From: Eudorina sp. 2006-703-Eu-15
Taxonomy: Eukaryota > Chlorophyta > Chlorophyceae > Chlamydomonadales > Volvocaceae
Assembly: GCA_003117195.1 (NCBI GenBank)
Contig: BDSI01000116.1
Coordinates: forward strand, 248,001 to 312,000
DNA: 64,000 nt
Reading direction: 5' to 3'
Both the position numbers and the translations under genes were made by a program. The notes under the pieces were generated by a model, which ran no database searches, was not told the DNA's origin, and saw only the letters and a program-made list of their open reading frames with translations. Below, in pieces: positions 34,900 to 46,900 of the stretch (its first letter is position 1; each line of letters opens with the position of its first letter).

Positions 34900-36431
34900 T
34901 CAGCTCCGATGAGCGCCCCCTCCCTCCGTCGCGGCGGCCGCCGGCGCCAGCTCGCGCCACTTGCCCGTCGCCCGCCCCAGCGACGCGCCGTACTTGACGA
35001 GCGTCTCGTACCCGGCGTGCGTGTGGTTGCGCAGGTCCGCGTCGAAGTCGATGGATCCTCCCACGAACAGTGTGGCCATGAGCGAGCCGCCGTAGCCGAA
35101 CACTGCCACCTCGTCGCCCTTGGCCACCTGCTGCCCCACCTTGACCAGCGGCTGCACACTGCCCACCTCACTGGCCCCGATCATGATCTGCGAGGGTGGG
35201 TGGAACGTGGAAGGGTAGGCGGGTGAGGTAGGTAGACAAAAAGGGGAAAGAGAGAGGAAGAGGGGGAGAGAGAGAGAGAGAGGTAAAATTGCACACCGCC
35301 GATCCCACCCCGGGGTGCCCTCCCTGTATGATGTACTATGAGGTACGACTCCGACCACCAGCATGGTTTCGGCGCGACGACGGCGGCGCCGCGCGCCCCA
35401 CACCTGCGCCACCGGCCCGAACTCGTCGCTCTGGAACTCCACCACCAGCCGCTCGTTCTCCGTCATGACGTTGACGCTGCTGTGGGTGGCGGCCCACTCG
35501 GAGCCCATGAACTCGTGCCCGTGGGTCTCCACTCGGGTCACCCGCCCCGCCACGGAGGCGTGCAGCCGGTGGCAGTCGGTGGGGGACAGCCTGGCGCGGG
35601 GGGCGGGCGCATGACGAGTCCAGGGAGGCTGGGTGAAGAGTGAGTCGGCTGCTGTATGTATAGCGGTAACAACAAGCCGTACTACGCGACAGCAGGACAG
35701 GGCAGGGTATTGTGTGTGGCTGCAAGAGGGGGCCGCTGGCCCCAAGCGCCACGCCGTATGGTTTGGTCTCTGCTGCTGCTCTCGCGGCCGTCCTCCTCGT
35801 TGTCTCTTCCCGTCCCAGTCCCTTTCCCAGTCCCTTTCCCAGTCCCTTTCCCAGTCCCTTTCCCAGTCCCTTTCCCAGTCCCTTTCCCAGTCCCTTTCCC
35901 AGTCCCTTTCCCAGTCCCTTTCCCAGTCCCTTCCCCAGTCCCTTTCCCAGTCCCTTTCCCAGTCATCCCCAAGTCGTCCCCCCAGCGGCCCAGCGGCCCA
36001 CCGGTTGATGGCGATGGCGCAGTTGTGCCAGGGCGTCTGGGTCTCGTCGGGGCGGCCCAGCAGCGCCGGCACATTGAAGTTGCGGCCCTTGATCCAGAAG
36101 CGCCGAGCCGAGTCGACGTCGTTGTACACCACGCAGCGCGAGTCCGCCGGCATCACCGCGATGGAGTTGTCTCTGGGGGGGTGAGTTGGGGTTGGGGGGG
36201 GAAATGGGGGGGTGTTGGAGAGGGAGGGAGTGGTACATGTGCGCACACTTGTATGTATATAAATGTAACCGTTACAAGGTGGACCCGTATCCCGACCGGG
36301 AGTTACGTATATGTAATGATTTGCAGATTGCAGGTAGCCCGGTAGGTCTCTTGGGCCTGGGTGGCTAGGGCGGCGTTCCCGGAGCTCGTAGCACACCAGC
36401 CGAGTTGGCGGCGTGTGTTTAGATATGAGAC

Positions 36432-36468
<37 letters not shown>

Positions 36469-38628
36469 GCTTGGTTAGGCAGCAGAGCAGAGCGTGTGTG
36501 TGTGTGTGTGGCGGAGGGGGGGAGGGGGGAGGGGCGATACTGGTGCATCGCCCCTCCCCTCCCCGACGTACGGCAGTCACAGGTGCCATACTTGGGTGCG
36601 AAGGTGGGTCTGAGCCCCGGCTTGAGGCGCCTGGCGAAGAACTCCTGCAGCGTCTGGTACTCCTCCACCGGCTTCTCCGCCTCGTCCACATTGATGCGGT
36701 AGCCCTTGGGGGGGTGGCGCGGGGGAGAGATGGGGGGAGAGATGGGGGGAGAGAGGGGTATAGGAATTTGGTAGACCTATTCAAAGTGCGCTGCTGCTGC
36801 CAGAGCAAAAGTCCGGTGAAGAACCAACTGTACCAGGAGGATCTCCAGCGATGCGGGGGCGGTGCGGAGGGATGGAAGAGAGAAACAGCTTGCCGGCCAG
36901 CCAGCCAATCACCCAATCCCAAGGAGCAACATACGGAATGCAGTACCGGACTACCGTAGACAGTGCCGTACGAGAGGCAGGCCCTGTGGCACATGAGAGG
37001 CGCCTCTCGCCTCCTGGCAAGGGAGATGGCCCCGCTTCGCTCCCCACAGCCCCGGTGGGGGCCGGTTGTGGGCTTGTGGCACAGCGCGGCAGCGCGGTCG
37101 CCCCTCCCCCCCCCGCCCCCTCGCTCCCCCCCCCGCCCCCCTCTCCCCCCCTCGCCACGTGCCTCCCCTCGCGGCCCCACTTCGTTTGCAGTGCAGGCGC
37201 GACCGGCACTACATTTGATGAATATTGATGTCCGGCATGTCCTGGACCGATGCATATGTCGCGTAAGCAAGTAAGTCGGTAAATCCGCTTTGTCACCGCG
37301 TGCAACCGCTGGGTGTGTCCCGATAGAGAGGGATGCATGACATTGCAGGTCCTGCTATATGCCGAGATCGCCGCCCAGTCGCCCCCGGCTGTTCGACCCA
37401 CCCGAAGGCAGGTTCGGTCTGTCCGGCAGCCACCGGGGCACCGCACGTGCCGCACGCCAACCCAGCCACCCCACCCCGTCGGCCGTCACCACCGCCGCCA
37501 CCCATGTTGTTGTTTCCTCCCCCTCATCCTCTTCATCCTCATCCTCGGGGTGCTCTGGTCCGCTGCTGCCGGGGCTGTCCCCCACGGCTGTTTTTCCTTA
37601 TTACCCCCCCCCCTCCTTCCCGCACTCCCCCCACCCACCTTGATGAGGTCGAGTATGTCCTTCTTGCTGTCTGGGCTGTTGGCGTGTGCCGCGATGCTCT
37701 TGTGCTGCCAGCCTATGAACCACCAGGTGGGCGGCAGCTGCAGGAAGAGGCGGCCGGGTACCGTCTGGAAGAGACACCACATGCGGACGGCGCGGATGAG
37801 CGGCATCTGCCGGGGGGGGGAGGGTGGGTGGGAGGGTGGGAGGGAAGGGGGTTGGAGGGTGAGGGGGGTTGGAGGGTGGGGGGAGGGGGTAAATAAGAAA
37901 TGGGTAGACGTATCGGGGTGGGTGAGTGGGTGGGTGGATGGGTGGGTAGGGTGGGTGGGTTGAGGGAGGGGTGGAGGGAGGGGCCGCGGGAAGGGCAGCG
38001 CAGGGGGAGGGGGGAATGGGAGGCTGGGTTGGCGGTCTTTCGTGCAACGGACAGCCCGTTCCGTTTCGTTTCGTTTCACGTTCGCCCTCGAGCCCTCTAG
38101 GGTAGGTGGCCCCAAACCGCCGTGGGGGTCGCGATACGTAGGCGGAGGGTGGGAGCCCGGCGGGCGCACCGCCGCGAGACCGACCTCCGAGGAAGCTCCG
38201 TCCCTGGCTCCACGGCTGCCGTACGGGGTGCGGACCCGAGTTCTCGGAGCCGGTGTAACGGCTCTGTCACCCTCGTACACCAGTTTCCCCTGTGCCCTTC
38301 CCCCCTTGATACCATTCAAGACAGCGAAACCGCCGGCCCCACCCCACCCCCTCCCGGAGGGTCCCTCCTTGCCCCCAGGAGGCAGGGCGGAGGGCGGAGG
38401 GTCGAGGGAGGCGTCCACCGGCCACCCATCCGCCACCCCACCCCGGAGTGCTACCGACCCCTTACCCCTTAACCCGCCAACCACCGTACAACCCCCTCCC
38501 CCGCCTTAGTGCCACCAACCCCACCCCACCGGTTCCGTGGTGGGCAGTCCCGTCTCTCGGTCCAGCAGGCCCGGGGTGGTCTCGTACGACTCGAACGCCT
38601 TGGCGATGCCGCTGATGGCGTTACCCAT
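34900..38628 (-). CDS. PSD: Phosphatidylserine decarboxylase proenzyme
   Basis: Decarboxylates phosphatidylserine to phosphatidylethanolamine using a self-made pyruvoyl group. Exons: 38530-38628, 37639-37806, 36592-36704, 36002-36172, 35404-35590, 34900-35187, together 1,026 nt, 341 aa. The ATG has a CCACCATGG context. Conserved pieces: [16 protein letters not shown] (about 104-119), MPADSR with Asp137, [11 protein letters not shown] with His191/His194, and FGYGGSL with Ser281 as the predicted self-cleavage and pyruvoyl residue. The alpha subunit would be about 60 residues. The N-terminus MGNAIS fits an N-myristoylation signal; no transit or signal peptide is visible. Two aromatic stretches at about 42-66 ([15 protein letters not shown]) may contact membrane. 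Exon 3 is closed at a GTATGG donor because it alone keeps the frame into DNSIAVMP; another donor is possible. Plant-type and fungal non-mitochondrial PSDs are the likely relatives. Confidence 0.92.
35814..35964 (+). repeat. 12-bp minisatellite in PSD intron 4
   Basis: About 12 tandem copies of CCAGTCCCTTTC with one or two variants. It directly abuts exon 4 (36002), separated only by a short CCCCAGCGGCCC stretch. Confidence 0.95.
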
Positions 38629-40915
38629 GGTGGGCGGGCAGCGGTGGAGGGCGGCCTGCCCTCCTTGAGCGGGCACAGATGCTCAGCGGACACCCGCGTG
38701 GGTGGGTGGGTGGGTGGGTGGGTGGGTGGGTGGATTGCGCTGCGACTGGATTGCGCTGCGACGACGAACTCAGTGACGCAGCGGGGTTCACTTGACCTGC
38801 GGCGGCACCGATGGCGACCCGGTGAACCAACGGTAAACGGATACGGATCCACCTTCTAACGGTCACAAATTAAAAAAAACGGTCAAGTCGGTAGCCTGGG
38901 CGCTGTGACGGAGCCCAGGGCTCGAGACGGGACGGGCGCACAGCACCCACGGATGGGTGGGTGGGTGGGTTCGGACACAGCAATACGGATGATACGGCGC
39001 TGGGTGGTAGGTTTCTACTGGACTGTGTTGAGAGCACTCCACACTGGAGACGGTGACGGCGCGTCTCGCGACCGACCGCGAGGTGTGTCGGTCGGGGGCG
39101 GTGGGTCAGGGTGGGTCGGTCCTCGGTCCTTGGTGCTGCAGCAGCAGTATGGGGTGTATCTGTCGGTGGAAGCAGCGACGCAGCGACGCCGCCTCCCGTG
39201 TGTGTTCATGAACAGCGCTCGTTGGCCAGCCGGACTGTTGTTTGTCAGCTCAGCGCGCGAAGGAGGGAGCGAATCGTCCAAAGGTGTCCTGACGCGTCCA
39301 AAGGCGTGGCAGCCCACGCAGCGCCCTCGGGATTGTGCCACAGGCCCCAAGGGAGGGGTTCAGTGGGTTCCGGATTTACCCCCGGAACGGAGTACCGACC
39401 CGCGGGTCAGCAAGGCCAGCAGCAGCAGTACCGCAAGCTGCGCTGCGGCGGTGGCGCTCCTTGAAAAGGCGCCAAAATGCCACCCGCACGCCTGCTCTTA
39501 TAAAAAATCCCCTTCAACATCTCCTAGAGAAGGAAGTCGGCGGCAATGACACTAAGTCGCCGATGGCATGCGATCCAAAGGATTCCGACGTGGCCGGGGT
39601 GGTATGACGCAAAGGGATTATTCTCTAGGGAGGGATGAGTTGCGAAGCTTCGTTTGCTTTATTACTTCGGCGTCTGTGCGCTGCGCCGCGCCGCGGCCAT
39701 TGCACTCCGTCTTGCGAAGCTGCCTTGACGCACCTCTGCAGCTGAGGCGAATCAGTGATCGACCCATCGGTTTGGGGGAAACAAGGTTTCGAACACTCAA
39801 AATGCCGTACAGCGGCCCGACGCCATGGCACGAGGCCATGCATGCCTCGCATGCGTGCCACAGGGCTACCCACCGACCGCATGTGGGGCATCCATACACC
39901 CCCCCGGAGGGTCAGGGAAGCGGACGGGTGCGGGCGGCACCACCGCACCGCACCCAGCGTCGCGCGCGACCCCGCGTGTCCTGCCCCCTCCCTCCCCCCT
40001 CCCACCCTGCCTCCCTCCCTCCCTCCCTCCGTCCCCCCTCCCCCCTCCTTCAGACCGGCGGCCGCGCCTGTCCCGTCCGTCCTGACCGACCCACTGCCCC
40101 ACTGCCCCGCAGCGCGGACCCCCACAAATCGCCAGCGCGCGATCACCCCCCGCCATCGCCACCCCCACCCCCCTCCCACCTCACGGGCGTTCCCATCACG
40201 CGATCAGATCGGAGGACCTCCACACCCAAACGGACGAGCCCATCCCCTGCCACGCCACTTGCCGAAGCGGTGCGGCACACGACGTCCCGGATGGGCAAAA
40301 AAAATAACAACCGCTTGTTGGGGGGGTCCCTGTCGCGCGCTGCTGAGTAGTCGCCGGCACTGCAGTGCACACGTCGTCGTCGCAACACTCGCACCGCCCC
40401 CTTGGCGGCAGCACCACCGTTCGTCGTCGTTCCGCCGTCGCCGTCATTATCGCGTACGTCTTCGCACGGCACACGGCACGCGGCCCCCCTCCCCTCCCCG
40501 CCGCGCCTGCCGCAATCCTCAGATCACGACATTTACTCCACCCACAGAACCATAGGAGGGGGAGGGGGGCCCTCGCCAGCCACGGACGTCCCCCGTCGTT
40601 CTTCGCTGCGCTGCCCCTCACGCACGCGACCGGCCGCAGGTGGCCGACAGCGCGGCGCCGTACTACCCGCCCTCCACTCGACATTGAGGACCGGTCGTAC
40701 ATTGCCGTCCGTACAACGTCCGTACATTGTCCGTACAGTCTCGAAAATAGCCCCGAACATCCTTGACCAAAGCGCCGCCGGCCAAAGCGATGATGTGGGC
40801 GCTCTTCCGCGCCTCCCCCCCCGGCAAACCCTCACCCCCCTCCAGGCAGCATCCAGACAGCGTCCGGGCAGATGGGGGAGCAGCTAGCTACCGGCAGCTG
40901 CTGTCCGGCGGCAGC
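38629..40915. other. Intergenic region upstream of PSD and downstream of CYP97C
   Basis: Should hold the PSD promoter and the CYP97C 3' UTR. Contains GGGT arrays at 38698-38734 and 38951-38970, and GC-rich DNA with Pro-rich spurious ORFs. No gene recognised, and no clear TGTAA signal found for CYP97C. Confidence 0.5.
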
Positions 40916-43900
40916 TCAGGCGGCCGCGACGGCAGCGGCGCCGGCGGGGTCCTGGCGGCCGGCCGCCTGGGTCCGCTCCTTGACGTACATGTACAGCCCG
41001 TCGGTGGTGTGGATGGTGGCGCCCGTGGTCATACCGATCTGGAGGGGGGTGGGGTGGGAGGGGAGGGGAGGGGGCGGGGGAGGGCGGAGGAGAAGTGCCG
41101 GGTGGTTCAGGCTTTAGGGGGCGCAGTGGGTGGGGGAGGACGATTCGGCGACTCGGCGCGGCGGCAAGAGGGGGGGGGAAAGCAACTCGGGCAGGCGACT
41201 GACGTCTGGCAGCGACCCGTGGGTCATTTCCCTCGCCGGCGTGAGCCACCCCGCCGCGTCCCCTCCCCTCCCCTCTCCCGCCCGCCCGCCTCCCTCCAGC
41301 CACACACCCACCTTCTGGTTGGGCACCAGCGAGAAGTCGAACTGGCGCAGCAGCACCGTCAGCGCCACCACCGCCTCCATCAGCGCGAACTGGTCGCCAA
41401 CACATTTGCGTGGACCGCCGCTGAAGGGGATGTACCTGCGGGCCGGGGCGGCGCGGGGCGGGGCGGGTAGGACCGGATAGGACCGGGTAGGGGGTACCAG
41501 GCGGGTGGGGTAGGCGGGGCCGGACAGGTGGGGTAGGGCCGGGAGTTGCCGCAACCACTGAAAACCCCTGGTCGCGTCAAGCTCCAGGGTGGGGAACCGA
41601 AACTGTGTCCGCTTGCCGGACGGAAGCAACGACTCAAGCCCCTACACGTCACCACCCAGCAGAAAAGCCCGCCACCAACAGCCCGCGCACGGTCTCAGCG
41701 CAAGGGGGGAGGCTCCCCAGGGCCCTATCACCCGACGCTGAAGAAGCGGGCGGCCACCTGGGTCCCCCCTCCCCCCCATCCTCCCCCCATCCTCCCCCCC
41801 ATCCTCCCCCCCATCCTCCCCCCCATCCTCCCCCCCATCCTCCCCCCCATCCTCCCCCATCCTCCCCCCATCCTCCCCCCCCATCCTCCCCCCCATCCTC
41901 CCCCCCATCCTCCCCCCCATCCTCCCCCATCCCCTCCCCCCCCCTCCCCCCCCTTCCCTCCCCCTCCCCCCCCCCTCCCCCCCCCCATCCTCCCCTCCCC
42001 CCCCCTCCCCCCCATCCTCCCCCTCTTCGTCCCTCCCCCCCCCATCCTCCCCCTCTTCGTCCCTCCCCCCCCCATCCTCCCCCTCTTCGTCCCTCCCCCC
42101 CCATCCTCCCCCTCTTCGTCCCTCCTCTCCCCCATCCTCCCCCTCTTCGTCCCTCCTCTCCCCCATCCTCCCCCTCTTCGTCCCTCCTCTCCCCCAAAAG
42201 GCCCGGTGCCCCACACATCCCCTCCCCACCGCACCCCCCCACCTGAAGTCGGTGTTCTGCTCGTTGGGCACGGGGCCGTCCAGCGGCCCAAACCGCTCCG
42301 GAAGGAAGGCCTAAAGGGGGGGGACCGGGGGGGTGGAGGTGGTGGTGGGGGGAAACAGGACATCGGCCCGCGGGGTTCGGGGCGAGTGGGTCGAGAGGGG
42401 GTAAGGACACTAGGGGGTAGAAGACTCGGCCAGAGGATGGGTGGGTGGGTTAGGGTGGGTGGGTGGGTGGGAGCCCCCGGAGCAGTGGGGGCGGAGGGAG
42501 CGGCGGGCATGTGGCGGCCCTGTGAGGAGCGGCCCTCCGGGATGGATGGGTGGAGGTGCAGCAGACAGGACGGTGAACCGGGGGGGGGGGGGGCCGAACC
42601 CGGCGTGGGTCGAGTAGGGTCGAGGCCGCTCCAGGGGTCCGTTCCTTCAACGCCCTCTCGTCATCCCCTCCCCCTTCCCCCCTCCCTCCCCCACCGCACC
42701 CGTCCCTCCCTCCCTCCCCGCCCTGCCCCCCACCTCCGGGTTGTCCCACACGGCCTCCGAGTGGTGGATGTTGTACACCGAGATCATCACGTCCTGACCC
42801 ACGGGCACCTGCGGGGGAGGGGGGGGAGGGGAGGGAGGGGGGGAGTGGGGGGGAGTGGGGGGGAGGGGGGGGGAAGGGGGGGGGAGGGGCGAGGGGGCAG
42901 AGCGGAGGGGTAGTTCGCCGTCTTCACCCATTCCAACATCGGCGGTAATCGGTTTGGTACTCTTTTTTGCGGTTCCGCTGTCTTTATTGACAAAGGGGGA
43001 GGGGAGGGCGGGGCTCGACATGCGAGCACCTCCGAGGAGTGTGGGTCAACAGGAGGATAGGGCCCTAACCTCCCGGTGGAGGAAGGGCTGGGAGATCGGC
43101 AATGAACCCGGGCGATGAGGAGAGGATGGGGACACGGCGCCACCCACCCACTCCCCCACCCCACCCGCCCTGCTGCCCACCCACCGCCCGCCCGCCCGCC
43201 CATCCGTCCACATCCTGGGCAGCCCAGACCGGGAGCAGGCCCTCGCACGTCCCAGCCGCCCGGGTAGCACCCCCCCTCCGGCCCGGCCACCGGGCCCCTC
43301 CCCTCCAGCCCGTTCCCTTCCCCGCTGCCCCCTCCCGCCCCAATTTCCTGTACCCCTACCGCCCCCGCCCCCCTTCCAGCCTCACCTTGTACCCGCCCGG
43401 CAACTCGTCCTCCACCAGCGCCCGCCGCAGCAGCACCGGCGGGTGCGGGTACAGGCGCATGGACTCGTTGACGCACCGCATCACGTAACGCAGCTGCCCG
43501 TAGTCGGCCATGGTGGGGGCCAGGCGGCTGCCCAGGACGGAGTCAACCTCAGCCTGGAGGGGCCGGGGCCGGGGGGGCGGGGGGGTTTGGGGAAGGTGTT
43601 GGCGGTGTGTGTGTGTGGGGGGGGGAGGGGGGCTGCGTGCATAAGGCGCATGTGGCTCCAGCCCGCCCGGCCTGCCTCCCTTTTCCTCCCTGCCCGTACC
43701 TTCCTTTCCTCCCTCCCTCCCACGTCTTCCCCACCCCCACCCCCACCCCCGCCTCCTCCTCACCACGGCCTTGGCCAGCTTGTCGGGGTTCTGCACCAGC
43801 AGGTACAGCGTCCAGGTCAGGGCGCTGCCTGGGAGGGGGGGGCGGGTGGGGCGGGAGGGGGGTGGGGAGGGTGCAGATTCGGGGAGGAGAAAGGAGGGGA

Positions 43901-46900
43901 TGGAGACAGGAAGGGCGAGTCAGGAGAGAAGCCAAGACCCTCCACCCAAACCCTCCCCCCGCTCCCCTCCCCTCCCCTCCCTGCCGGCGCCCCTCCCTTT
44001 CGCCAGTTTGTTGTTTTCCGCTAGTCTGTTGTTTTAGGGAACTTCCACACACACCCCAAACCCCAAACTCCCAAGGTTTCTTTTCTCTTTTCCAGTGAAC
44101 CCCCCAACCCGCGCCCCCCCTCCCATTTTCTCTTGTTTGCAACCCCCCCTCCCTCACCGGTGGTCTCGTGCCCCGCCACCAGCATGGACAGCAGGTCGTC
44201 CCGCAGCTGGGTGGACTCGACCTCCTCGCGGGCGGCTATCAGGAAGCGGAGGACACTGGGGTCGGAGTCGTTGATGTAGTCCTGGGGGGGGGGGAGGGGA
44301 GGGGGGAGGGGGGGAGGGAGGGGGGGAACATGAGTCAGGCCGGGTTGCCTCGCTAAATACACACACACACACACATGTGTGTGTTGGTTTGGGTCGGGCG
44401 GGTCTCTTCTCAAAACACACATACACATGTCGAGCAATGGGGGATGTGGCCCCACACGCCCTTCTCCTTCCCCCGCAAAGGTGCTTGGCCAGTGCAAGGC
44501 CCCGTCAGATATGTCACACACACATACACACACACAAACATGCCGCGCCTTCCGAACGACACAAACACAAACCCTTGCCCGGACATTTCCCCCGCTCTAC
44601 CCCTCTTACCCCCCTCAGCCCCCGGGCCCCCCTCACCGTGCCGCTCTCCGCTGCCGCACTTGCCGCCCGGTACTCCTCCTCGTCCACCATCTCCTTGCAC
44701 TTGCGGATGAGGTCGCTGGTGGTCTTGCGGATCAGCTCCACAGCCTTTTGGGGGGGAGGGGGGAGGGGGGGAGAGAGGGGGAGGTTAAATTGAAAAAGAA
44801 ATAAACCCGAAGAACGAACCCGGGCACACCCAGCACAATGCAGTATAGGGGGAGGGGGAGGGGAAGGGGGGAGTGGGGGGACGAGGGGGAGGGGAGGGGG
44901 AGGGGGAGGCAAGGGAGAGGGGGGAGGGAGGGGGAAGGGAGGGGGAGGGCGTGTGTGGCTGGGTGTGGGCGACGCGTGTGTTTACTGATAAGCGAAAGCC
45001 CTAGCCCGAACCACCCAGGCCCGTACCACCTGCCAGGCAACCCCGCAATGCACTCAAGGGAGAAGCAGCGGAAGAGCAACGGCACCGGAAAACAAAACGT
45101 CAAAATGAACTCGCCACCACCGGTGCACGATACCCCCGAGCCCGAGCCGACCCGTTGGACTCTTTCCCCCATCGCGCTCGGGCGCGGGCGGCTCCTTGTG
45201 GCTCCTCCCTCCCTCCCTCCCTCCCTCCCTCCCTCCCTCCCTCCCTCCCTCCCTCCCTCCCTCCCTCCCTCCCTCCCTCCCTCCCTCCCTCCCTCCCTCC
45301 CTCCCTTCCTCCCTCCCTCCCTCCCTCCCTTCCTCCCTCCCTCCCTCCCTACCCCCCTACCCCCTAACCCCCCTCCCGACCTGCTTTCCTCGCCAACCCA
45401 GCTAGCCACACACACACACCCCACCCTGCACCCCATACCCGCTCCCCCCCCCGGCCCCCAACACACACACACACACACTTCATTTCTCGCGGCTCAGTTC
45501 TCTTTACACACTTATTCAACCCCCCACCCTCCACGCCCCCCACCCCCTCTCCCCAACCGCTCACTCCTCACCAGTAGCGCCTTGCGCTGCCGCGGGATGA
45601 GCCAGCCCAGCGCGGGGATCTTCCATAGCGGCAGCAGGTCAGTAGCGCGCTGCTCAGTCTCCTTCAGCGCCGTATACACCGCCTGGACGTACGGCAGGAC
45701 GGGGGGGACACGGGGAAAGGGGGGGAGAAGGACAGTGCATGGAAGCCGTCGGCCGTAACCCGGGGGGGGGGAACCACAGGAAGCCGCTGACGCCGACGAC
45801 AAACGGCGCCGGTCAGACTTCTTCGACGCCCCCAGCAAGGAAGGCTTCTAGGTCCCCGACCGCCAGTTCCGGAACCCGGCCTCGCGTCCGCCGTGTCGCC
45901 CCTCCGCCCTCTGTTCCCTTTCCCCTGGCGACTTGCCCCAGTGCGCCCTGCTGACCACCCCCCATCCCACCAACCCCACCCCCGCCCCATCATGAACCCG
46001 CCTACCCCCACCCCATCGCGGGGCAGTAGTAGTAGTAGTAGTGGTAGTAGTGGTGGGGAGGCCGCACCTGGATCAGCGGCGAGTCGCTGGTGAGGGAGTT
46101 GAAGTCGTAGTTGAACACCGCCTTCCCGATGATGTCCAGGGTCAGCTGGGTGCGATTGAAGGGGGGAGGAGGGTGAGGGAGAGGGAGAGGAGGGGGAGGA
46201 GGGGAGGAGGGGAGGGGGGAGGGGGGTAAAGGGGGGAGGGGAGGGAAGAGGGGAGGGAAGAGGGGAGGGAAGAGGGGAGGGAAGAGGGGAGGGAAGAGGG
46301 GAGGGAAGAGGGGAGGGAAGAGGGGAGGGAAGAGGGGAGGGAAGAGGGAGGGAAGAGGGGAGGGAAGAGGGGAGGGAAGAGGGGAGGGGAGGGGGGTTTC
46401 GCGATTTCGCTGTCTTAAATGACAAAAGGGAAAGGAGGGAAGAGGAGCCGGTATTGAAGACGTCGAGTTGGATTTCCCCCCCCTCCCCCCCCGGGGGGTT
46501 CAGGTGGGGTGCCGGGGGTTTTGAAGCTAAGCAAGTTGCAGACGCAGCGCGTGGGGTGAAGGCGGACCCGGGCTGTGCGGGGCCGTGGGGCCTAGGGCGC
46601 TGATGTGTGATCCGCCACTCCGCCTCCCCTCATCCGCTCCGGTCATCTGCTCGTGCTGTTCTCTAGGGACTCGACCCCCCCCCAGCCTACCGCAGTTCGT
46701 CGCCGTGTCCCAGAGAGCTGCCTCCCCTCCCGTCCCCTCCCCTCCCCTCCTGTGCCACGTATCGGTTCCCCAATCCATACTCCCCTCCCCTCCCCTCCCC
46801 CTCCCGCCCCCCCCCCACCTGCGAGAAGATGGCCTCCATGTTAACAGGGGTGCCCGACCTCGCCGCCGCCCGCAGCTTGTCCGCCGCGAACAGCGCCGAG

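Noticed and set aside
36419..37270. Extra PSD exon encoding [13 protein letters not shown]
   Set aside because: It overlaps a family 1 dispersed repeat, and the frame between exons 37639-37806 and 36592-36704 joins cleanly without it.
41546..42913. 455-codon plus-strand Pro/Gly-rich ORF
   Set aside because: It is the antisense reading of a C-rich minisatellite and two CYP97C introns and covers two CYP97C exons.
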